A stretch of DNA of 29,917 nucleotides from an uncultured Collinsella sp. (lineage in GTDB: Bacteria; Actinomycetota; Coriobacteriia; Coriobacteriales; Coriobacteriaceae): positions 1-29,917 of the forward strand of contig USHA01000016.1 in NCBI GenBank assembly GCA_900554325.1. Reading direction: 5' to 3'. How positions within the stretch are numbered: position 1 is the stretch's first letter; the number at the start of each line of letters is the position of its first letter. A program made the position numbers and the translations under genes. A model generated the notes under the pieces. It was not told where the DNA came from. It searched no databases and worked only from the letters and a program-made list of their open reading frames with translations. Positions 23,398 to 29,917 of the stretch are shown here, piece by piece.

Positions 23398-24594
23398 ATG
23401 AGTCAGGCAAGGCAAGACGGCATCACGCTCAGGCAGTGGCTCCCACTCGTCGGGCTCACCTGCTGTGCGTTCGTGTTCAACACGTCGGAGTTTATGCCCA
23501 TCGGCCTTTTGACTGATATCGCCGCGTCGTTCTCGCTCACCGAGGCCCAGGCGGGCATCATGATCTCGGTCTATGCCTGGGGCGTCATGCTGCTGTCGTT
23601 GCCGCTCATGGTGTTCGCTTCGCGTTTCGAGTTTAAGCGGATGCTGCTGGGTGTGCTTGCCGTGTTCTCGCTCGGTCAGTTCCTGTCCGCTGTGGCGCCG
23701 ACCTATCCCATCCTGGTCTGCGCGCGCCTGGTGGTCGCTTGCGCACATGCCGTGTTCTGGTCAGTCGCCTCGATTATGGCCTCGCGCCTGGTCGACACTC
23801 GCCACGGCGCGCTCGCCATCAGCATGATTGCTACGGGCTCGTCCATCGCGCAGATCTTTGGCCTGCCTCTCGGTCGCGCCATTGGCTTGGCCGTGGGCTG
23901 GCGCATGACGTTTGCCGTGGTCGGGGGCCTCTCAGCCATCGCGGCCGTCTACCAGGCAGCGGTGTTCCCGGCCATGCCGGCGGGTGAGCGCTTTACCGTC
24001 AAACAGCTGCCCGAGCTGCTCAAGAACCCGCTCCTCATCGCGCTCTACGCAGTCACGGTCTTCATGGCGACCGGCTATTACGCAAGCTACAGCTATATCG
24101 AGCCTTTCCTGGCTCAGGTCGCCCATGTCGACGCAAGCGCTATCACCATGACGCTGACGGCGTTCGGCTGCTCCGGTCTGCTCGGAAGCTGGCTGTTCGG
24201 CCGCCTGTTCGATGGGCATCGCTTCCCGTTCTTGGCTATCACGCTCTCCGGCGTGCCGGTGGCCCTGCTGCTCATGGGGCCGGCCGCATCGTCGCTCGTG
24301 ACAGTGCTTGCCGTCTGCGCACTGTGGGGTTGCTGCGCCACGGCCTTTAACGTGGCGTTTCAGGCCGAGCTCATCAAGCACACGCCGGCAGATTCGTCGG
24401 CCGTCGCCATGTCGATCTTCTCGGGCCTGTTCAATCTGGGCATTGGCACGGGTACCGCGATCGGCGGAGCCGTGGTTTCGGGTCCCGGTATCGCCTGGAT
24501 CGGCTTCGCGGGCGGGTCGATTGCCGTCGTGGGCGTCATCCTCGCTATCACGGTGATGTTCCCGGCCATTCGCCGCGCAAAGCCCGTTGCCTAA
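23398..24594 (+). CDS. sotB: MFS sugar efflux transporter, SotB-like
   Basis: A 398-residue major facilitator with about 12 hydrophobic helices, proton-driven export in this family. It closely follows E. coli SotB/YdeA in key segments: FNTSEFMPIGLLTDIA after TM1, SVYAWGVMLLSLPLM, ACAHAVFWSV, SMIATGSSIAQIFGLPLGR, GWRMTFA, and YASYSYIEPFL. SotB exports arabinose, lactose and similar sugars; the real substrate here is inferred. The start at 23398 (MSQARQDG) has GGAG 9 bases upstream; an ATG at 23389 would be too close. It has its own promoter and ends before an inverted-repeat terminator. Confidence 0.88.
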   Translation: MSQARQDGITLRQWLPLVGLTCCAFVFNTSEFMPIGLLTDIAASFSLTEAQAGIMISVYAWGVMLLSLPLMVFASRFEFKRMLLGVLAVFSLGQFLSAVAPTYPILVCARLVVACAHAVFWSVASIMASRLVDTRHGALAISMIATGSSIAQIFGLPLGRAIGLAVGWRMTFAVVGGLSAIAAVYQAAVFPAMPAGERFTVKQLPELLKNPLLIALYAVTVFMATGYYASYSYIEPFLAQVAHVDASAITMTLTAFGCSGLLGSWLFGRLFDGHRFPFLAITLSGVPVALLLMGPAASSLVTVLAVCALWGCCATAFNVAFQAELIKHTPADSSAVAMSIFSGLFNLGIGTGTAIGGAVVSGPGIAWIGFAGGSIAVVGVILAITVMFPAIRRAKPVA

Positions 24595-24610
24595 TCACGT
24601 TTCCTCATCA

Positions 24611-24683
24611 GTTGCGGTGGAATAGTTCCTGTTTAAGGCCTCTGAAGGCCCAAGCAGGAACTATTCCACCGCAACTTATTTTG
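24611..24683 (+). repeat. Dispersed inverted repeat, copy 2, acting as MFS terminator
   Basis: A perfect 21-bp inverted repeat (24611-24631 with 24655-24675), containing TTGCGGTGGAATAGTTCC, with an inner GGCC/GGCC hairpin and TTATTTT after it. Copy 1 is at 20474-20536. Confidence 0.87.
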
Positions 24684-24747
24684 GGGAAGAGGATACAAGC
24701 CGGGCATACAATGGATGTCGTTGTGTTGAGCTTACCGGGAGGTTGCT

Positions 24748-26124
24748 ATGTGGGCATACGAGACGACGTTCTATCAGATCTATCCGCTGGGCTTCTGCGG
24801 AGCTCCGCGCGAAAACGCCGCCCCCGTCGCCGAGGATGAACTCGCCCAGGCTGCCAACGCCGCGCTCAACCCCGATGCGCCCATCATGAAGATTGCCCAA
24901 TGGGCCGACTACCTGCAGGAACTCGGCGTTGGCGCTGTGCTCATCAACCCGCCGCTCGAATCCGACAGCCATGGCTACGACACGCGCAGTCTGCGCCATA
25001 TCGACCGCCGCCTGGGTGGGGACGCCGACTTTGCCGCCGTGTGCGAGACGCTGCACGCCCATGGCATCCGTGTGGTGCTCGATGCTGTCTTTAACCACGT
25101 CGGTCGTGGCTTTTGGGCCTTCCGCGATGTGCAGGAGCGCAAGTGGGACTCGCCCTACAAGGATTGGTTCCACATCAGCTTTGACGGCGACTCCTGCTAT
25201 GGCGATGGCTTTTGGTATGAGGGCTGGGAAGGCCATTTTGAGCTTGTGAAGCTCAACCTGCAAAATCCCGCCGTGGTCGATTACCTGCTTGAGTCCGTGC
25301 GTCGCTGGGCCGAGGTCTTTGGCGTCGACGGCCTGCGCTTGGACGTTGCCTATATGCTCGATCGCGATTTTATGCGCCGCCTGCACTCCTTTACCCGTGA
25401 GCTCAAGCCCGACTTTGTGCTGATTGGTGAGACGCTCCACGGCGACTACAACCAGATCGTCAACGACGAGATGCTCGACTCCTGCACCAACTACGAGTGC
25501 TACAAGGGCCTGTACTCCAGCTTTAACTCGGTCAACATGTTCGAGATTGCCCACTCGCTGCATCGCCAGTTTGGCGGTGACCCGTGGTGCATCTACCGTG
25601 GCAAACACCTGCTGTCGTTTGTCGACAACCACGATGTGCCGCGCCTGGCGAGCATCCTGACGGACAAGTCCTGCCTACGCCCCGCCTACGGCATGCTCTT
25701 TGGTATGCCGGGCATTCCGTGCGTCTACTACGGCAGCGAGTGGGGGATTGCCGGCGAAAAGGGCGGCCCCGATGGCGATTGGGCGCTGCGTCCTGCGCTC
25801 GATGAGCCTGCGCCCAACGAGCTGACGGCCTTCATCAAGCAGCTCGCGCACCTGCGCTCGGCAGACGATGCGGCGGCTCGCGCTCTCAACTACGGTGCCT
25901 ATCGCAACGTGGTGATTCAGAACAAGCAGCTGCTGTTCGAGCGCGCCTGCGACGACGCGACGGTGCTCGTGGCGGTCAATGCCGTGAACGAGCCCTACAC
26001 CTTTGGAGCCGGCGAACTCAGCGGCTCCTTCGTCGACCTGCTTGCCGACGACGCGCCCACGGTCGAGCTGCCGGGCTCCCTTGAACTTGCGCCCTATGAG
26101 GTGCGTTATCTGTTGAGGGCCTAG
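24748..26124 (+). CDS. Glycoside hydrolase family 13, cytoplasmic alpha-amylase/maltodextrin glucosidase type
   Basis: A 458-residue (beta/alpha)8 glycosidase expected to cleave or rearrange alpha-1,4 glucosidic bonds in maltodextrins. The GH13 regions are in order: DAVFNHVG (112-119), GLRLDVA with nucleophile Asp199, LIGETLHG with acid/base Glu228, and FVDNHDVPR with Asp296. No signal peptide, so intracellular; a short C-terminal beta domain follows after residue about 380. GGGAGG lies 5 bases before the ATG at 24748, and a possible -10 (TACAAT, 24707-24712) upstream. The stop is 3 bases from the next gene, so the two are cotranscribed. Exact specificity cannot be told from sequence. Confidence 0.9.
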   Translation: MWAYETTFYQIYPLGFCGAPRENAAPVAEDELAQAANAALNPDAPIMKIAQWADYLQELGVGAVLINPPLESDSHGYDTRSLRHIDRRLGGDADFAAVCETLHAHGIRVVLDAVFNHVGRGFWAFRDVQERKWDSPYKDWFHISFDGDSCYGDGFWYEGWEGHFELVKLNLQNPAVVDYLLESVRRWAEVFGVDGLRLDVAYMLDRDFMRRLHSFTRELKPDFVLIGETLHGDYNQIVNDEMLDSCTNYECYKGLYSSFNSVNMFEIAHSLHRQFGGDPWCIYRGKHLLSFVDNHDVPRLASILTDKSCLRPAYGMLFGMPGIPCVYYGSEWGIAGEKGGPDGDWALRPALDEPAPNELTAFIKQLAHLRSADDAAARALNYGAYRNVVIQNKQLLFERACDDATVLVAVNAVNEPYTFGAGELSGSFVDLLADDAPTVELPGSLELAPYEVRYLLRA

Positions 26125-26127
26125 CTC

Positions 26128-26691
26128 GTGGCCACGCCAGATGAGGGTTATCAGCATATTGAGCATGGGTTTGAACCCGTGTTTGACGAGCGCTCGCGCG
26201 TTTTGGTGCTGGGGTCGTTTCCCTCGGTGCTCTCGCGTGCCAATGCCTTCTATTACGGCAATCCGCAGAACCGCTTTTGGCGCGTGATGGCCGCGTGCCT
26301 CGGTGCGCCCGTGCCGCCCAACGAGGGCGATCCTTTGGCAAGCGGTGAGCCCGCGACGCTCGATGCCTCGATTGCCGCCAAGCGCTCCATGCTGCTCAAC
26401 GGCGGCGTGGCCCTGTGGGATGTAATCGAGAGCTGCGACATTAAGGGCTCAAGCGACGCCAGCATCAAAAACGTCGTTCCGGCGCATGCCGAGCGCATTA
26501 CCGGCGCAGCTCCCATTGAGCGGGTGATATGCAACGGTGGTACAGCTGGTCGGCTCTACAAGCGCTACCTACAAGAACGCACGGGGCTGTCGGCCATCGT
26601 TCTGCCGTCGACAAGTCCCGCCAATGCGGCATGGCGCCTGGAACGCCTTATCGAGCGCTGGCGCGAGGCCGTTGACTGGGGCGCTCTGTAA
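26128..26691 (+). CDS. DNA glycosylase, hypoxanthine-DNA glycosylase (UDG family 6) type
   Basis: A 187-residue protein resembling the deoxyinosine/hypoxanthine-DNA glycosylases of the uracil-DNA glycosylase superfamily. These remove deaminated adenine (and sometimes uracil) to start base-excision repair. The signature VLVLGSFPSVLSRANAFYYG (25-44) continues with NPQNRFW, and LPSTSPANA lies near the C-terminus. The start is GTG at 26128, 3 bases after the amylase stop, with GAGGG 8 bases upstream inside the amylase end; translation is therefore linked. It converges with the opposite-strand gene one base after its own stop. Confidence 0.85.
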   Translation: MATPDEGYQHIEHGFEPVFDERSRVLVLGSFPSVLSRANAFYYGNPQNRFWRVMAACLGAPVPPNEGDPLASGEPATLDASIAAKRSMLLNGGVALWDVIESCDIKGSSDASIKNVVPAHAERITGAAPIERVICNGGTAGRLYKRYLQERTGLSAIVLPSTSPANAAWRLERLIERWREAVDWGAL

Positions 26692-26692
26692 T

Positions 26693-27352
26693 TTAGATAT
26701 CTGATTGGGCGCTGGTGCCGAGGCGTTTCATGATGGCATGCCAGATCGGTGCGGGCAGCGCGGGCTTGACGCGCACCATGCCGTCGACATCGACGCTACC
26801 GACATCGCCGCCGCCAAGCAGCTGCGCATGCTCAATGGAGCAGCCCATGCGCACAGCGCCCACAAGCTTATCCATCGCTTCCGAAAATGGCCGACGCAAG
26901 AGGCCCATACGCGGGGAGTGGCGAAGCGCTGCGATGCCGCTGCTGGCACAGATGACAACGCCGTCGCACCATGGCAGGTCACGTAGAAGACATGCCCGAT
27001 ACAGGCGGTCGAGAACTTCGTCCGCCTGCTTGTTGTTTTTGGACGCGGCCTGGACGACGACATAGACGCGTGTTTCTGTATTCCCAAGGCGATCGAGTAT
27101 CTGCTCGACAGCGGTCATCGCCTCATCATCAAATGCATCATCAACAGCGAGCACTATGCCATCGACTGCACCGACGTCATTTGCCTTCAAGCCAACCGGG
27201 CGGGGGAGCGAAGTACCGGAAAGCCGGGCATACGCCGCGATGGCATCCTGGAGGTCCCAAAGCAAAAACTCAAGATCGGCGCTATCGGGAATACTGATAT
27301 ACGCAATGGATTGCAGCGTTTTGGGCTTATCGCCGTGTGCGATCGCCTCCAT
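26693..27352 (-). CDS. Protein of unknown function, flavodoxin-like fold suspected
   Basis: I do not recognise this 219-residue protein. It has no signal peptide or transmembrane helix. Segments of alternating hydrophobic strands and glycine turns (GIVLAVDDAF, RVYVVVQAA, CDGVVICASSGIAALRHSP) suggest an alpha/beta fold of the flavodoxin or NAD(P)H-FMN-reductase kind, but the phosphate-binding loop is not clear. The C-terminal part (MGCSIEHAQLLGGGDVGSVD) and a late PAPIWHAIMKRLG are distinctive. The ATG at 27352 has GGAG 5 bases upstream. It ends one base from the glycosylase stop on the other strand and is divergent from the aminotransferase. A real gene by its good start and uninterrupted frame. 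Confidence 0.8.
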   Translation of the reverse strand: MEAIAHGDKPKTLQSIAYISIPDSADLEFLLWDLQDAIAAYARLSGTSLPRPVGLKANDVGAVDGIVLAVDDAFDDEAMTAVEQILDRLGNTETRVYVVVQAASKNNKQADEVLDRLYRACLLRDLPWCDGVVICASSGIAALRHSPRMGLLRRPFSEAMDKLVGAVRMGCSIEHAQLLGGGDVGSVDVDGMVRVKPALPAPIWHAIMKRLGTSAQSDI

Positions 27353-27445
27353 GCCATCTCCTTTCCAGTCCGTTTCCGTTTAGGTTACACCGTCTGCCAT
27401 CCTCCCGCCGCGCTATCCTAGTGCAACCCTTACGAAAGGAACGCC

Positions 27446-28582
27446 ATGCGTCTGCCCATGAATACCTCGCTTGCCACGCTCAAGCCCTCCGGCATCCGCC
27501 GAATCAACGCGCTCGCCGCTCAGCATCCGGGATGCATTGCGCTTGCGCTCGGCGAGCCCGATTTTCCCACGCCCGACGTGATTAGCGCCGAGGTGACGGC
27601 CTCGCTTGACCGTGGCGACACGCACTATCCGCCCAACAACGGCCGCCCCGCCCTGCGCGAGGCGCTGTCTGCCTACATGGGGGACGCGGGCCTTACGTTT
27701 TCGGCCGACGAGGTCATCCTGACCGACGGCGCGACCGAGGCCCTGTCGGCTACGTTTATGGCCATGCTCAACCCCGGCGACGAGGTCATCATTCCCACGC
27801 CGGCTTTTGGTTTGTACGAGAGCATCGTCGTGGCCAATCACGCCAAAGCGGTCTATTTGGATACGGAGCCCGCGCAATTTCAGATTGACGAGGAAGCGCT
27901 TCGCGCCTGTGTGACCCCGGCGACCAAGGCCATCGTTATCTGCTCGCCCAACAATCCTACGGGCTGCATTCTCAACGCGGCATCGCTCGACGCCGTGGCA
28001 CGCGTAGCGGAGCAGGCGGGCATCTACGTAGTCTGCGACGACGTATACAACCGTCTGGTCTATGTGGATGGCTACGAGCGATTTGCCCAGCGCCACCCGG
28101 AGCTACGCGAGCAGACAGTGGTCATCGAGAGCTTCTCCAAGCCCTGGGCCATGACCGGCTGGCGCCTGGGTTGGCTCGCAGCGGCAGCCCCCGTCATCGC
28201 CGAGATCGCAAAAGCACACCAATACCTAGTATCGAGTGCCGTTTCATTTGAGATGGACGCAGCAGCGCGAGCCCTGACCGTCGACCCAACCCCCATGCTC
28301 AAAGTCTACCGAGCCCGCCGCAAACGCGTGCTCGCAGCCTTAAACGCTATGGGCCTCGACGCAGTAGAGCCCGCAGGAGCCTTCTACACTTTCCCGAGCA
28401 TCAAAAAGTTCGGCCTAACCAGCGAAGCCTTCTGCATCAAAGCCATCAAAGAAGCAAACGTAGCCCTAGTCCCGGGCGACTGTTTCGGCACCGAAGGCCA
28501 CATCCGCCTAAGCTACTGCGTCTCCGACCAAGATTTGGACGAAGGCCTAAATCGCCTGTCCACCTTCATTTCAACCTTATAG
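27446..28582 (+). CDS. Pyridoxal-phosphate aminotransferase, class I/II (aspartate aminotransferase-like)
   Basis: A 378-residue fold type I PLP enzyme that transfers amino groups between amino and 2-oxo acids. Seen are GEPDFPTP (36-43), the PLP contact TDGATEAL, SPNNPTG (Asn169/170 to Gly173), Asp198 with Tyr201 (CDDVY), the Schiff-base Lys232 in SFSKPWAMTGWRLGW, and the substrate-carboxylate Arg in HIRLSY. The start at 27446 has GAAAGGA 5 bases upstream. The family includes AspC, PatA and alanine/aromatic types; specificity is uncertain. From about base 28200 the codon use changes to A-ending codons (CTA, GCA, GAA, GTA), unlike its first two thirds. Confidence 0.9.
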   Translation: MRLPMNTSLATLKPSGIRRINALAAQHPGCIALALGEPDFPTPDVISAEVTASLDRGDTHYPPNNGRPALREALSAYMGDAGLTFSADEVILTDGATEALSATFMAMLNPGDEVIIPTPAFGLYESIVVANHAKAVYLDTEPAQFQIDEEALRACVTPATKAIVICSPNNPTGCILNAASLDAVARVAEQAGIYVVCDDVYNRLVYVDGYERFAQRHPELREQTVVIESFSKPWAMTGWRLGWLAAAAPVIAEIAKAHQYLVSSAVSFEMDAAARALTVDPTPMLKVYRARRKRVLAALNAMGLDAVEPAGAFYTFPSIKKFGLTSEAFCIKAIKEANVALVPGDCFGTEGHIRLSYCVSDQDLDEGLNRLSTFISTL

Positions 28583-28634
28583 CCCAACGGGACGCAACAC
28601 ATCAGCCTACCGACATAAGGGTTATGCGTGGGGC

Positions 28635-28851
28635 GCGTCGCTCAACGGACACGAGGATTCGCAGCAAAGTTACCGTAGCTCCGGCCGGGAGGGGCAGGGC
28701 GAGTTTTCCGTAGATTCCGCACGAGCCGAAGGCCACTTAATGTGGCCTTCGTGCGAGCCAGGACTTGACCGAGCGGAAAACTCGCCCTGCCCCTCCCGGC
28801 CGGAGCGTATGCAGGGTTTGTGTACGAATCCTCGCGCCCGTTGACCGACGC
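28635..28851. repeat. Very large imperfect palindrome before rplJ
   Basis: Nested inverted arms: an outer 27-bp arm (28635-28661 with 28825-28851, 24 of 27 matched), a perfect 33-bp arm (28678-28710 with 28774-28806, core GGGAGGGGCAGGGCGAG), and an inner hairpin (28718-28755, GAAGGCCAC with GTGGCCTTC around TTAAT). The right outer arm contains the -35 of the rplJ promoter. Confidence 0.9.
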
Positions 28852-28869
28852 CGGGGTCCCCGCCATAAT
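28841..28869 (+). promoter_or_regulatory. rplJL promoter
   Basis: TTGACC (28841-28846) and CATAAT (28864-28869), spaced by exactly 17 bases. Predicted start near 28876, giving the L10 leader its correct 5' end. Confidence 0.8.
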
Positions 28870-28883
28870 ACTTTCGGTTCACG

Positions 28884-28975
28884 CACGAATCCGCTGCCAG
28901 AGACAGCCGGTGCAAACGGGCATCGCCCGCGAGCTTAATGGGACATCCCGCCAGCCGAGGTGGTCGAGTAGATAT
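28884..28975 (+). promoter_or_regulatory. L10 leader RNA (ribosomal protein L10 autoregulatory element)
   Basis: Carries the conserved sequences of the L10 leader: AGACAGCCGGTG (28901-28912) and, 40 bases later, CCAGCCGAGGTGG (28951-28963), with a helix GGGCATCGCCC (28918-28928) between. L10 with L12 binds this structure and lowers expression of rplJL when free protein is in excess. An attenuator directly follows. Confidence 0.85.
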
Positions 28976-28983
28976 GTCTTCTC

Positions 28984-29020
28984 GCCCCCGTCGCTCATGC
29001 AGCGCGGGGGCTTTCTTTTT
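28984..29020 (+). terminator. Attenuator terminator of the L10 leader
   Basis: GCCCCCG (28984-28990) pairs with CGGGGGC (29005-29011), inner CGCT/AGCG with loop CATGC, followed by TTTCTTTTT. It is positioned between the leader and the rplJ gene, where premature termination would be regulatory. Confidence 0.88.
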
Positions 29021-29085
29021 GGACATGCCCCCGTCACGTCCTTGTGGCGGACCGTGCCCGGAAAGAATTCGAGGAGGTGTAATTC

Positions 29086-29607
29086 ATGCCCCAGCAGTAC
29101 AAAATCGACAAGGTTGCAGAGATCGAGTCCCGTATCGCCGAGAACGCCGGTCTGTTCGTCGTCAACTACAACGGTCTGACGGTTAAGCAGGCTCAGGAGC
29201 TGCGTCATCAGCTTCGCGAGTGTGGCGCCGAGATGAAGGTTTACAAGAACAACCTGGTCAAGATCGCTCTCAAGAACCAGGAGCAGCCCGAGCTCGACGA
29301 GATCCTCGCCGGCCCCGTCGCTTATGTGTTCTACGAGACCGAGCCGGTCGAGGCCGCTAAGACCCTTAAGGACTTCTCCGCTAAGTCCAAGGGCGTCCTT
29401 GAGATCAAGGGCGGTATCTCCGACGGCAAGGCCGTTTCCGCTGATGATGTTAAGGCTATCGCCGAGCTGCCCACCAAGGATCAGCTTCTCGGCCAGATCG
29501 CCGGTCTCATCTCCGGTTTCGCTCGCGACATCGCTGTCTGCGTCAACGGCGTTTCCTCTGGTCTCGCTCGTTCGATCCAGCAGGTCTCCGAGCAGAAGGC
29601 AGCCTAG
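29086..29607 (+). CDS. rplJ: 50S ribosomal protein L10
   Basis: A 173-residue protein that forms the base of the L7/L12 stalk and recruits translation GTPases. N-terminal RNA-binding domain with KVAEIESRIAENAGLFVVNY and LRECGAEMKVYKNNL; the C-terminal helix that binds L12 dimers ends GVSSGLARSIQQVSEQKAA. GAGGAGG lies 10 bases before the ATG. Preceded by the L10 leader and attenuator and followed by rplL after 102 bp, as expected for the L10-L12 operon. L10 with L12 is the repressor that acts at the leader. Confidence 0.97.
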   Translation: MPQQYKIDKVAEIESRIAENAGLFVVNYNGLTVKQAQELRHQLRECGAEMKVYKNNLVKIALKNQEQPELDEILAGPVAYVFYETEPVEAAKTLKDFSAKSKGVLEIKGGISDGKAVSADDVKAIAELPTKDQLLGQIAGLISGFARDIAVCVNGVSSGLARSIQQVSEQKAA

Positions 29608-29709
29608 TCGCTGTTTTCACCCGCGGCGGCAACGCCGCACCCCTGGCGCATTCGCGCCGTGTTTTAACTGATCTCCGTGCATCCGCACGGAAACCGAAAG
29701 GACTTAGAA

Positions 29710-29917
29710 ATGGCTAAGCTTACCACCGATGAGATCATCGATGCTCTTAAGGAAATGACCCTTCTCGAGGCTTCCGAGCTCGTCAAGGCTATCGAGGACA
29801 CCTTCGGCGTTTCCGCCGCTGCTCCTGCCGCTGTTGTCGCCGCTCCTGCTGCTGGCGCTGCTGAGGCCGAGGAGAAGACCGAGTTTGACGTCGTGCTCGA
29901 GGGCTTCGGCGACAACA
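29710..29917 (+). CDS. rplL: 50S ribosomal protein L7/L12, N-terminal part (partial)
   Basis: The first 69 residues are inside the window and the frame is open to its edge. It begins MAKLTTDEIIDALKEMTLLE, the dimerisation domain, then the Ala-rich hinge (about residues 35-52) and the start of the factor-binding domain (EKTEFDVVLEGFGDN). L7/L12 dimers recruit EF-G and EF-Tu. GAAAGGA lies 7 bases before the ATG; a small hairpin (29675-29690) stands between it and rplJ. Confidence 0.97.
   Translation, partial: MAKLTTDEIIDALKEMTLLEASELVKAIEDTFGVSAAAPAAVVAAPAAGAAEAEEKTEFDVVLEGFGDN

Larger units (their letters stand above)
28583..29085 (+). other. Intergenic region, 503 bp, without a gene
   Basis: Holds a large imperfect palindrome (28635-28851), the rplJ promoter (28841-28869), an L10 leader (28884-28975) and its attenuator (28984-29020). 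No open reading frame with a ribosome binding site was found. Confidence 0.85.

Noticed and set aside
7208..28634. Integrated genomic island or prophage
   Set aside because: No integrase, transposase, phage gene or direct-repeat attachment site was seen, and the genes (asnS, feoAB, PTS, ABC) are chromosomal in kind with similar codon use.
28583..28634. Terminator right after the aminotransferase gene
   Set aside because: Only a short ATAA/TTAT match without GC-rich stem or T-tract was found; the large palindrome may serve this role but has no T-tract.

Overview
The window looks like a chromosomal segment of a high-GC actinobacterium of the class Coriobacteriia, most likely Collinsella or a close relative. 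This is inference from gene content, the fused FeoA-FeoB, the class E type LAxTG sorting signal and the style of the ribosomal proteins; no 16S gene is present to confirm it.

Left part (1-7207, all + strand): the end of the str operon (rpsL 3' end, rpsG, fusA, then tuf with its own promoter and strong terminator). It is followed by rpmG, tRNA-Trp, secE, nusG, rplK and rplA, closed by a terminator. This is housekeeping translation, secretion and transcription-elongation machinery.

Middle part (about 7220-28600): some 21 kb of accessory and metabolic genes sit between rplA and rplJ, which are adjacent in many bacteria. On the minus strand are an operon of a ParB-like/BMP-domain fusion protein with a metallophosphoesterase; an MscS channel; a cell-wall-anchored 5'-nucleotidase whose best start codon is out of frame; a TrpXYZ-like ABC importer (lipoprotein, permease, ATPase); a WYL-type regulator; asnS; and a stand-alone PTS EIIA. 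On the plus strand are an alpha/beta hydrolase, feoAB with two tandem metal-regulator-like boxes, a SotB-like MFS exporter, a cytoplasmic GH13 glycosidase with a family 6 type DNA glycosylase, and (after one minus-strand gene of unknown function) a class I aminotransferase.

Right part (28583-29917): a very large imperfect palindrome (28635-28851) abuts and partly contains the rplJ promoter. A recognisable L10 leader with attenuator follows, then rplJ and the start of rplL.

The most unusual content is non-coding: the 217-bp palindrome with a decayed mirror copy of the rplJ promoter; a 62-bp tandem array of hairpins upstream of feoAB; two dispersed copies of one inverted repeat used as terminators; and a set of related CTGTCCC hairpins at gene ends. 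Among proteins, the cytoplasmic ParB-like/BMP fusion translationally coupled to a phosphoesterase is the best candidate for an undescribed system. No integrase, transposase, phage gene or CRISPR array was found.
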